Part shown: positions 1 to 5,035 of the stretch, piece by piece
Numbering within the stretch: the stretch's first letter is position 1
How the letters are laid out: the number at the start of each line of letters is the position of its first letter
Made by a program: the position numbers and the translations under genes
NCBI GenBank assembly: GCA_021847855.1
Contig: JAJZOT010000105.1
Span: forward strand, 1-6,327
DNA from: Thermoplasmata archaeon
GTDB taxonomy: Archaea > Thermoplasmatota > Thermoplasmata > Thermoplasmatales > Thermoplasmataceae
DNA: 6,327 nt
Direction: 5' to 3'
Notes under the pieces: model-generated
Seen by the model: only the letters and a program-made list of their open reading frames with translations
What the model was told of the DNA's origin: nothing
The model's database searches: none

Positions 1-64
1 TTTGACACAATACAGTAAGATATAGAAAGAAACAAAGTAAGTAAACAGAGGGAATGATGAATAA
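1..64 (+). other. Leader upstream of rrp4; possible tail of an upstream gene
   Basis: No gene can be supported here. All three forward frames hit stops early (TGA at 3-5, TAA at 16-18, TAG at 23-25), so an upstream gene could contribute at most its last few codons. In many archaea the SBDS-family gene precedes rrp4, but too little is visible to claim that. The stretch is A-rich, with a weak TATA-like patch near 17-24 (AAGATATA) that could serve an internal promoter. A purine-rich GAGGGA at 48-53 lies 11 bases before the rrp4 ATG, a long spacing for a ribosome binding site. The rrp4 frame has a stop at 62-64, directly before its ATG. Confidence 0.35.
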
Positions 65-754
65 ATGCCAAATACAAAACAGATAATAATGCCAGGTGAC
101 CCCATTGAGGTTGCCGATCGCAAACCACGAAATGGAGTGTATAAATGCGGGGATCAGAAATACTGTTCAGAGTATTTCGGAATATTGCAGGAAAGTGAGC
201 AGTTTGTCGATGTTGTTCCATTTTACGGGAAATATCAGCCCAGAAGGAATGACAGGGTCATAGGAAAAGTAATAGAAATCGGCCCTTCGATGTGGGTTGT
301 AGATATCAGTTCTACCTATACCACCCTGCTGCACATGAATGATGTTCCATGGAGAGTATCATCCGGGGAGCTGAAGCGATACATGAAAGTTGGCGACTAC
401 GTCTACGCAAAGATACTCTCCATGAATGAGATTAAAGAGAGCTGGATATCCATGAAGGATGTAGGTCTTAGAAAGCTAGAAGGAGGGACTGTAATAAGTC
501 TCCCAGCTCCAAAAGTTCCACGGGTTATAGGCAAGGGTGGAAACATGGTCAACATGATCAAGGATGCCACTTTAACCAAGATCATGGTCGGACAGAATGG
601 AATTATGTGGCTTGATGGCGTGCCTGAGAATGTAATAATTGCAATCGAAGCAATAAGAACTGTAGAGAGAGAAGCGCACACCGTCGGCCTAACAGACAGG
701 ATATCAAAGTTTCTTGAAGAAAGGAAAGGTGAAATAGTTGGGAACAGCAAGTGA
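65..754 (+). CDS. rrp4: Exosome complex RNA-binding cap protein Rrp4
   Basis: This is the RNA-binding cap subunit of the archaeal exosome, a cytoplasmic 3'-to-5' RNA degradation and tailing machine. Rrp4 sits on the Rrp41/Rrp42 hexamer ring and guides substrate RNA into the pore. The 229-residue protein has the usual three parts: an N-terminal domain (about 1-58, with the PGD motif at 10-12), an S1 domain (about 60-132) and a C-terminal KH domain (about 145-205). The KH GxxG loop is GKGG at 156-159, preceded by VPRVI. The length is normal for archaeal Rrp4. The start is fixed because ATG 65 immediately follows an in-frame TAA at 62-64. It is the first gene of the exosome block, and its end overlaps rrp41 by 17 bp. 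The related cap Csl4 lacks a KH domain, which excludes that assignment. Confidence 0.96.
   Translation: MPNTKQIIMPGDPIEVADRKPRNGVYKCGDQKYCSEYFGILQESEQFVDVVPFYGKYQPRRNDRVIGKVIEIGPSMWVVDISSTYTTLLHMNDVPWRVSSGELKRYMKVGDYVYAKILSMNEIKESWISMKDVGLRKLEGGTVISLPAPKVPRVIGKGGNMVNMIKDATLTKIMVGQNGIMWLDGVPENVIIAIEAIRTVEREAHTVGLTDRISKFLEERKGEIVGNSK
727..732 (+). promoter_or_regulatory. Ribosome binding site deciding the TTG start of rrp41
   Basis: AGGTGA lies inside the end of rrp4, five bases before TTG 738. It matches the archaeal 16S anti-Shine-Dalgarno sequence well and supports a TTG start. No ATG in the rrp41 frame occurs near the expected N-terminus. Confidence 0.7.
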
Positions 755-1475
755 TAAAAAATTATTCAACGAAGATGGAACAAGACTGGATGGTAGATCG
801 CCTGAAGACCTCAGGCCGATAAAGATTGAAACAAATGTATTGGAAAGAGCGGATGGAAGTGCTTTCATTGAATGGGGCGGCAACAAGATTCAGGTTGCAG
901 TTTACGGTCCGAGGGAAGCCTACCCACGGCATATGCAGGATATAAATCAGGCATTTGTAAAGGCAAGATACAACATGGCTGCTTTTTCAGTAGATGAGCG
1001 AAAGCGACCAGGTCCAGACAGGCGATCTATGGAGATTTCTAAAGTCATTTCAGAGGCACTGCAGGTTGCAGTTATGGTCGAACTCTTCCCGAGAGCTGAA
1101 ATTGATGTCTTCATCGAAGTGCTCCAGGCTGACGCAGGAACCAGAATAGCAGGGCTGACAGCCTCGGCGGTAGCACTTGCAGCAGCAGGAGTTCCGATGC
1201 GTGATATGGTAGTTGGATGCACAGCCGGAAAGGTTGACGGCAAGGTTGTATTGGATCTTTCCAAAGAAGAGGATAATTTTGGACAGGCGGATCTGCCGAT
1301 AGCGGTTATGCCAAAATCAGGCAAAATTGTCCTGATGCAGATGGACGGTGATCTCTCAACAGAAGAATTTAACCAGGCCCTTTCAATGATAATGAAGGCA
1401 ACTGAAAGAATCAACCAAATCCAGAGAGACGCACTTAAAAAGAACTATGCTGCAGACACGAACTGGGGTGAGTAA
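738..1475 (+). CDS. rrp41: Exosome catalytic subunit Rrp41 (RNase PH family)
   Basis: This is the phosphorolytic active subunit of the exosome ring. It removes 3' nucleotides as nucleoside diphosphates using phosphate, and can add tails in the reverse reaction. The 245-residue protein is full length. It shows the N-terminal LDGR motif (17-20), the RNA/phosphate-binding arginine pair R95-R96 in DRRSMEISKV, the phosphate loop G134-T135-R136 in ADAGTRIAGL, and D179 in KEEDNFGQAD. By alignment from memory, D179 is equivalent to the catalytic Asp182 of the Sulfolobus enzyme. All key residues are present, so it should be active. Translation probably begins at TTG 738, overlapping rrp4 by 17 bp, with AGGTGA five bases upstream. 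It forms heterodimers with Rrp42, encoded next, which assemble into a hexameric ring. Confidence 0.96.
   Translation: MGTASDKKLFNEDGTRLDGRSPEDLRPIKIETNVLERADGSAFIEWGGNKIQVAVYGPREAYPRHMQDINQAFVKARYNMAAFSVDERKRPGPDRRSMEISKVISEALQVAVMVELFPRAEIDVFIEVLQADAGTRIAGLTASAVALAAAGVPMRDMVVGCTAGKVDGKVVLDLSKEEDNFGQADLPIAVMPKSGKIVLMQMDGDLSTEEFNQALSMIMKATERINQIQRDALKKNYAADTNWGE
1467..1471 (+). promoter_or_regulatory. Ribosome binding site deciding the TTG start of rrp42
   Basis: GGTGA, within a GGGGTGA run at the end of rrp41, lies five bases before TTG 1477. This is the same spacing as at rrp41. The upstream in-frame ATG at 1447 has only a poor purine stretch before it. Confidence 0.6.
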
Positions 1476-1476
1476 A

Positions 1477-2259
1477 TTGCCGAGAGACGAACTTGATGTA
1501 ATGTCAGAAATAAAGAAGAATTACATGATGCAGAAACTCAAGGAGGGTAAGCGCGCCGATGGCCGCAAGCTGGATGAGTTTCGTAAACTGACTATAGTTA
1601 CAAACTTCATTCCGCGCGCTTCCGGTTCAGCAATGGTGACACTTGGCCGGACTAAAATCGTTGCTGGCGTGAAGATCGAAGCTGGCGAACCATTCCCGGA
1701 CACGCCAAACCAGGGTGTTCTGACAACAAACGTTGAATTATTGCCGATGGCATTTCCGACCTTTGAAGCAGGTCCTCCGAGCGAAGATTCTATTGAGATA
1801 TCGCGTGTGGTTGACAGGGGAATCAGAGAGTCTAAGATGATCGACATGCAGAAGTTAGTGGTCGAACCAGCCAAGAAAGTATGGATAGTTTTCGTGGACA
1901 TTGATGTAATTGATTATGATGGAAATCTTATCGACGCCTGCACAATCGGTGCAGTATCCGCGCTCTCCACTGCTATCATACCTGGAGAGACAATAGGGCT
2001 GAAGGATTCACCTCTTCCAATTACATGCAAACCCGTTTCAGTTACAATGGCAAAAATTGGTGAGGACATCGTTGTCGACCCGGACCTTGAAGAGGAACAG
2101 ATTGCATCAGCGAGGCTCACAGTAACGATGGCAGAGGACGGTCACCTTAAGGCGATGCAGAAAGGAGAACCTGGTTACTTCACGATCGAAGAGATCCAGA
2201 AAGCTATAAAAACATCAAGTGATGTCGGTAAACTCATCAGAGAAAATTATCTGAAGTGA
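1477..2259 (+). CDS. rrp42: Exosome non-catalytic subunit Rrp42 (RNase PH family)
   Basis: Rrp42 is the structural partner of Rrp41 in the hexameric exosome ring and helps bind RNA, but is itself inactive. From TTG 1477 the protein is 260 residues, normal for archaeal Rrp42. Family hallmarks are GKRADGR (24-30), [10 protein letters not shown] (71-80), [17 protein letters not shown] (85-101) and [12 protein letters not shown] (109-120). The region corresponding to the Rrp41 active site reads [14 protein letters not shown] (201-214), without the Rrp41 pattern of an EED aspartate plus GTR loop, which fits an inactive subunit. Choice of start: TTG 1477 has a well-spaced GGTGA and lies 1 bp after the rrp41 stop. 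ATG 1447 would add ten residues and overlap rrp41 by 29 bp, and ATG 1501 would shorten the protein by eight. The rpl37ae gene follows after 4 bp. Confidence 0.95.
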   Translation: MPRDELDVMSEIKKNYMMQKLKEGKRADGRKLDEFRKLTIVTNFIPRASGSAMVTLGRTKIVAGVKIEAGEPFPDTPNQGVLTTNVELLPMAFPTFEAGPPSEDSIEISRVVDRGIRESKMIDMQKLVVEPAKKVWIVFVDIDVIDYDGNLIDACTIGAVSALSTAIIPGETIGLKDSPLPITCKPVSVTMAKIGEDIVVDPDLEEEQIASARLTVTMAEDGHLKAMQKGEPGYFTIEEIQKAIKTSSDVGKLIRENYLK

Positions 2260-2263
2260 TTCT

Positions 2264-2521
2264 ATGGCAAGAAGAACTGTTAAGGTTGGGGCTGCGGGGA
2301 GATTTGGTCCACGCTATGGCGTTACAGTACGGAAAGAGTGGAATGAGATCTACAAGCAGAAGGTATCTTTTTACCAGTGCCCTTCGTGCAAACAGCACAA
2401 AGTGAAGAGGCTAGCAAGCGGAATCTGGGAATGCAGGCACTGTTCTTACAGATTTGCTGGTGGTTCCTACACTCCAGATCTTGGAAGGCCAGTAATTGAG
2501 CAGGTGAAGGAAAATGTATAA
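2264..2521 (+). CDS. rpl37ae: 50S ribosomal protein L37Ae (eL43)
   Basis: This is an eukaryote-type zinc-ribbon protein of the large ribosomal subunit. The 85-residue product begins [19 protein letters not shown], the typical basic rRNA-binding N-terminus. It carries the zinc ribbon C39-x2-C42 and C57-x2-C60, the latter in the family signature [17 protein letters not shown] (51-67). Length and all four zinc ligands are as expected. The ATG lies 4 bp after the rrp42 stop, and GTGAT at 2256-2260, formed by that stop, acts as a short ribosome binding site. Its 3' end overlaps the start of rpoP by 8 bp. The placement right after rrp42 is a known conserved archaeal arrangement. Confidence 0.96.
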   Translation: MARRTVKVGAAGRFGPRYGVTVRKEWNEIYKQKVSFYQCPSCKQHKVKRLASGIWECRHCSYRFAGGSYTPDLGRPVIEQVKENV

Positions 2522-2645
2522 ATGTATAAGATGTGGAAAACCGCTTGAGAAATCCATAGGTACTGCTGAAATAGAATGTGAATGCGGTTCCAGGGTATTC
2601 ATCAAGCAGAGACCAGCTGTTGAAAAAGTAATAATCACAAAATGA
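2514..2645 (+). CDS. rpoP: DNA-directed RNA polymerase subunit P (Rpo12/Rpb12-like)
   Basis: This small gene encodes 43 residues, beginning [12 protein letters not shown] and ending VEKVIITK. RpoP is the archaeal counterpart of eukaryotic Rpb12, a zinc-ribbon subunit of RNA polymerase that helps hold the Rpo3/Rpo10 assembly platform. Visible support: the first zinc knuckle C4-x2-C7 followed by GK, a second cysteine pair C22 and C24 followed by GSR, and the C-terminal VFIKQRP segment (28-34) typical of the family. The position directly after rpl37ae is its usual archaeal location. AGGTGA at 2502-2507 lies six bases before ATG 2514. The gene overlaps rpl37ae by 8 bp. An oddity is that the second knuckle reads CxC rather than the usual CxxC. 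The length and C-terminus leave little doubt about identity. Confidence 0.9.
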   Translation: MYKCIRCGKPLEKSIGTAEIECECGSRVFIKQRPAVEKVIITK

Positions 2646-2651
2646 TTTTTT
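2646..2651 (+). terminator. T6 tract filling the rpoP-pus10 gap (possible internal terminator)
   Basis: The whole 6-bp gap between the rpoP TGA and the pus10 ATG is T6. Runs of five or more T on the coding strand can act as archaeal terminators without a hairpin. It may therefore cause partial termination at the junction of the exosome block and the pus10 block. No hairpin is seen, and read-through is equally possible. Confidence 0.3.
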
Positions 2652-3815
2652 ATGGATCTGCGAGAGGAACTTGAAAAAATAGGTTCCTCGAATATTTGTA
2701 CACGCTGCATAGGAAGGGTATTTGCGAAAGCCGGTCATGGCCTTACCAATCTTGAAAGGGGCGAAAAGGTAATTTTCACTGCTTCTGCCCTTGGAATCAA
2801 TTTAAACCCTGTCGACGAAAAGAGATGTTCACTGTGCCACGGTTTATTCACGCAACTGAATGAATTAGGGAAAATAGTAAAGGGCGACCTTGAAAAATAT
2901 GAATTCTCATCATTTCTCGTTGGATCAGAAGCAAGTGCCTCAATTCTTGAAATGGAAAAGAAAATCGCTTCACCCTTCAACTCATATGAGAGCATAAAGA
3001 AGGAATTCAACAGGGAATTCGGAAAGGTGCTCTTTAACCTTCTGAGAAAGGATGTGGATCTTTCCAATCCTGATATCATAATAACCGTTAGTCTGGATTA
3101 TTTAAGTTACAGGAAGTGGATAAAGAGTCTTTATATCAGGGGAAAGTACAGAAAGCTTGTCCGCGGTATACCCCAGACACGATGGGTTGATGATTCGATC
3201 CAGACATCGGTTGAGGAGATAATAGGAAAGCCGGCTGCTGAGGCAAGCGGAGCAACAAATTTTTATTTGCATGCGGCTGGCCGCGAGGACGTTGACGTCC
3301 TTATGCTTGGAAGTGGAAGGTCCTTCGTTTTAGAGCTTTCATCACCTGAGAAGAGATCGATCGACTTGAATGAAATAGCAAGAAAAGTGAACTCATCTAA
3401 AACAATAGAAATATCCGACCTGCTCTTTGTGCCCAGAAATGAGGTGGCAGAGGTCAAAGAATCACGTCACGACAAAACCTACATGGTATCTGTCACTGCA
3501 GGTGAAACAATCAACAGGGACCTCATGCAATCCGTCATATCGCAGATAACCGGCAAAGTTATTTATCAAAGAACTCCATTAAGGGTATCCCATCGAAGAG
3601 CAGATCTGATCAGGGAAAGAACAGTAAAGAACGCAAGCATAGTGAGGCTGGATGAGAATCAGGCCATCATAGAAATAACAGCCGAAGCCGGAACATACAT
3701 AAAAGAGCTTGTTACCGGTGACGGAGGCAGGACCAATCCAAGTCTTTCTTCCCTTTACGGGTCTGACCTCAGGGTTGCTGCTCTCGATGTAACGGACATA
3801 AAAACGGAGGAATAA
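2652..3815 (+). CDS. pus10: tRNA pseudouridine(54/55) synthase Pus10
   Basis: Pus10 isomerises uridine 55, and in many archaea also uridine 54, in the T-loop of tRNA. It takes the place of bacterial TruB for this site. The 387-residue protein has an N-terminal zinc-binding module with C16-x2-C19 and C59-x2-C62 (CSLCHGLF), a central THUMP-like region, and a C-terminal catalytic domain. The catalytic motif is AAGREDVDVLMLGSGRSF (208-225). D213 is the likely nucleophile by analogy with the GR-x-D pattern of pseudouridine synthases. Further family motifs are QRTPLRVSHRRADL (306-319) and GTYIKELVTGDGGRTNPSLS (347-366). Length is at the short end of the archaeal range. The ATG follows rpoP by a 6-bp T tract and has only a weak TGAT (2643-2646) as ribosome binding site. 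The rpl21e gene follows after 2 bp. Confidence 0.95.
   Translation: MDLREELEKIGSSNICTRCIGRVFAKAGHGLTNLERGEKVIFTASALGINLNPVDEKRCSLCHGLFTQLNELGKIVKGDLEKYEFSSFLVGSEASASILEMEKKIASPFNSYESIKKEFNREFGKVLFNLLRKDVDLSNPDIIITVSLDYLSYRKWIKSLYIRGKYRKLVRGIPQTRWVDDSIQTSVEEIIGKPAAEASGATNFYLHAAGREDVDVLMLGSGRSFVLELSSPEKRSIDLNEIARKVNSSKTIEISDLLFVPRNEVAEVKESRHDKTYMVSVTAGETINRDLMQSVISQITGKVIYQRTPLRVSHRRADLIRERTVKNASIVRLDENQAIIEITAEAGTYIKELVTGDGGRTNPSLSSLYGSDLRVAALDVTDIKTEE
3806..3810 (+). promoter_or_regulatory. Strong ribosome binding site of rpl21e
   Basis: GGAGG at the end of pus10 lies seven bases before ATG 3818. It is the only five-base GGAGG found just upstream of a start in this window, consistent with high translation of a ribosomal protein from within a chain of less abundant products. 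Confidence 0.65.
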
Positions 3816-3817
3816 AA

Positions 3818-4123
3818 ATGGCAAAAATGTCACATGGTCCAAGATCAGGTTCAAGGATGAAGATGACAAAATCAATCAAGGAGAGAGGTTTTCCTAAGGT
3901 TAATGACCTAGTAAAGGGATTTGAGATCGGTGATTATGTAGCGATTAATATCAATCCATCCGAGCACCGAGGTATGCCTTTCCATAATTTTCAGGGCAAA
4001 ACTGCGGTTGTGAAGGGCAGACAGGGTGAAAGTTATCTTCTCGATTTAAAAGTTGGAACCGTCCGGAAAACTATAATTGCTTTACCTGTGCATCTCCGAA
4101 AGATTGAGATAGGAAAAGCCTAA
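3818..4123 (+). CDS. rpl21e: 50S ribosomal protein L21e (eL21)
   Basis: This is a protein of the archaeal/eukaryotic large ribosomal subunit, 101 residues, normal for archaeal eL21. It has the basic N-terminus MAKMSHGPRSGSR. The diagnostic core is PSEHRGMPFHNFQGKTAVV (47-65), in which HRGMP at 50-54 is the family signature, followed by a beta-rich SH3-like part ending IIALPVHLRKI (86-96). The start is supported by a strong GGAGG seven bases upstream, and it lies 2 bp after pus10. It sits in the widespread euryarchaeal order pus10 - rpl21e - rpoF - DUF655 - ksgA. The gene is followed by the only gap longer than 6 bp in the operon. Confidence 0.96.
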   Translation: MAKMSHGPRSGSRMKMTKSIKERGFPKVNDLVKGFEIGDYVAININPSEHRGMPFHNFQGKTAVVKGRQGESYLLDLKVGTVRKTIIALPVHLRKIEIGKA

Positions 4124-4158
4124 ATTATAGATAATTATATATCACGAGGTGTAAAATT
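4124..4158 (+). promoter_or_regulatory. AT-rich gap before rpoF: possible internal promoter plus RBS
   Basis: This 35-bp stretch is almost all A/T apart from the ribosome binding site GAGGTG at 4146-4151, seven bases before TTG 4159. TATA-like sequences are present (AATTATAG at 4123-4130, AATTATATAT at 4133-4142). A TATA box near 4127 would place transcription start around 4150, and one near 4135 would put it close to the start codon. A promoter here would let rpoF, DUF655 and ksgA be transcribed apart from the upstream genes. I see no clear BRE element, so this is only a candidate. Confidence 0.35.
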
Positions 4159-4473
4159 TTGGCTGAATATAAATATTTGACAATAACAGAGGCATTTGAA
4201 CTGCTCTCCGAAAATGAGCCTTCAACAGCTATAGAGAAGCAGGGGCTTGAATATACCGAAAAATTCCATTCAATGAAGCCGGCGGATGTTAAGAAGGCCT
4301 ATAAGGATCTATCAGCCATAGAAGGCCTTAATGAGAAGGTCATAGTAAAGATAATAGATCTCGTACCCAGAAGCAGGGAAACGCTTATGGTCATACTGAA
4401 TTCCTATTCTCTCAATTTAACTGACGAGACACTTTCAAAGATAATCGATATAATCAAAGGCATTGTGGAGTGA
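4159..4473 (+). CDS. rpoF: DNA-directed RNA polymerase subunit F (Rpo4/Rpb4-like)
   Basis: RpoF pairs with RpoE (Rpo7) to form the stalk of archaeal RNA polymerase, which contacts nascent RNA and aids open-complex formation and processivity. The 104-residue product begins MAEYKYLTITEAFELLSE, a typical N-terminus where the chain packs on Rpo7. It continues as a helical HRDC-like domain (about 32-104), including the LVPRSRETLMVIL segment (68-80) that matches the family's VP-x-x-x-x-E-x-x-x-I-L pattern. Length is normal. The start is TTG 4159, supported by GAGGTG seven bases upstream; the first in-frame ATG would remove 38 residues. DUF655 follows 4 bp after the stop. Assignment rests on these segments plus the very conserved location between rpl21e and DUF655, because Rpb4 sequences themselves diverge strongly. 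Confidence 0.9.
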   Translation: MAEYKYLTITEAFELLSENEPSTAIEKQGLEYTEKFHSMKPADVKKAYKDLSAIEGLNEKVIVKIIDLVPRSRETLMVILNSYSLNLTDETLSKIIDIIKGIVE

Positions 4474-4477
4474 GCTC

Positions 4478-5035
4478 ATGCCTGAAATGGAGGAGTTTGC
4501 CTTCGTACTAGATTATCTTGTCTCTGGAAGACCTGATGAGAAAGCTTACCATAAGAGCCCTCTCGTTATTTCAATTGGGTCAGAGGAATTCAAGCTTCTT
4601 GAACTTATACCGAAGAACAATGCAGTCATATCCGTAGGGGAGAAAGTATACATTGGAAAAAACCCGGAACTGCGCGTTAAGATATTATCTGTCAAGAGAA
4701 GGATATCTTATCGAGAACTGACAAATGCAGCTGAAAACGAGTTGCCATTTATACTCGAGAGCATAATCAACGAGAGAGAAAAGTTTTTTGTTGATTTTTT
4801 CAACAACGCACAGCCCATAAATGCCAGGATGCATTCGCTTGAACTTTTGCCCGGCCTGGGAAACAAGACCATGTGGAACATACTCGACGAGCGCAAGAAA
4901 AGGAAGTTTGAGTCATTCTCTGACCTGGTTGAAAGGGTAAAAACCATTCACAACCCGCAAAAGATGCTTGCTGCCAGGATCGTCGAGGAATTGAGTGACA
5001 GGGCGCAGAAGCATCGTCTGTTCGTCTCGCAATGA
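4478..5035 (+). CDS. DUF655 family protein with OB-like and helix-hairpin-helix regions
   Basis: This archaeal protein family has no established biochemical role that I know of. The 185-residue product starts MPEMEEFAFVLDYLVSGRPD, the recognisable DUF655 N-terminus. A beta-rich, probably OB/S1-like part follows (about 28-75, with KLLELIPK at 39-46). A helix-hairpin-helix then carries LLPGLGNKTMWNILDERK (123-140), whose PGLG hairpin usually binds nucleic acid backbone non-specifically. The C-terminus (MLAARIVEELSDRAQKHRLF) is also typical. ATG 4478 is chosen because GGAGTGA at 4467-4473 lies just before it; TTG 4463 and ATG 4487 are alternatives. It overlaps ksgA by the ATGA tetranucleotide and follows rpoF by 4 bp. 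A nucleic-acid role in transcription or rRNA maturation is inferred from the HhH and neighbours only. Confidence 0.88.
   Translation: MPEMEEFAFVLDYLVSGRPDEKAYHKSPLVISIGSEEFKLLELIPKNNAVISVGEKVYIGKNPELRVKILSVKRRISYRELTNAAENELPFILESIINEREKFFVDFFNNAQPINARMHSLELLPGLGNKTMWNILDERKKRKFESFSDLVERVKTIHNPQKMLAARIVEELSDRAQKHRLFVSQ
4784..4806 (+). other. Two T6 tracts and a small hairpin inside DUF655
   Basis: T6 runs occur at 4784-4789 and 4795-4800. The second forms most of the loop of a perfect 6-bp stem, TTGTTG at 4788-4793 pairing with CAACAA at 4801-4806. They encode FFVDFFNN of DUF655, so the bases have a coding explanation. Oligo-T on the coding strand is nevertheless the known archaeal intrinsic pause/termination signal and could lower transcription into ksgA. 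Confidence 0.25.

Noticed and set aside
403..750. Antisense open frame opposite rrp4
   Set aside because: It mirrors the rrp4 coding frame, has no recognisable domain or ribosome binding site, and the sense gene is certain.
947..1414. Antisense open frame opposite rrp41
   Set aside because: The serine/threonine/isoleucine-rich product is what results from reading a conserved RNase PH gene backwards, with no family signature.
2322..2738. Antisense open frames opposite rpl37ae, rpoP and the pus10 start
   Set aside because: They lie opposite three well-identified sense genes and show no motifs. The region is fully explained by rpl37ae, rpoP and pus10.
3288..3303. 7-bp-arm inverted repeat AGGACGT-TG-ACGTCCT in pus10
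   Set aside because: It falls on the codons of the conserved REDVDV catalytic motif, and arms this short are expected about once by chance in a window of this size.
3579..3875. Antisense open frame across the pus10/rpl21e junction
   Set aside because: There is no start context or recognisable protein; both sense genes are clear.
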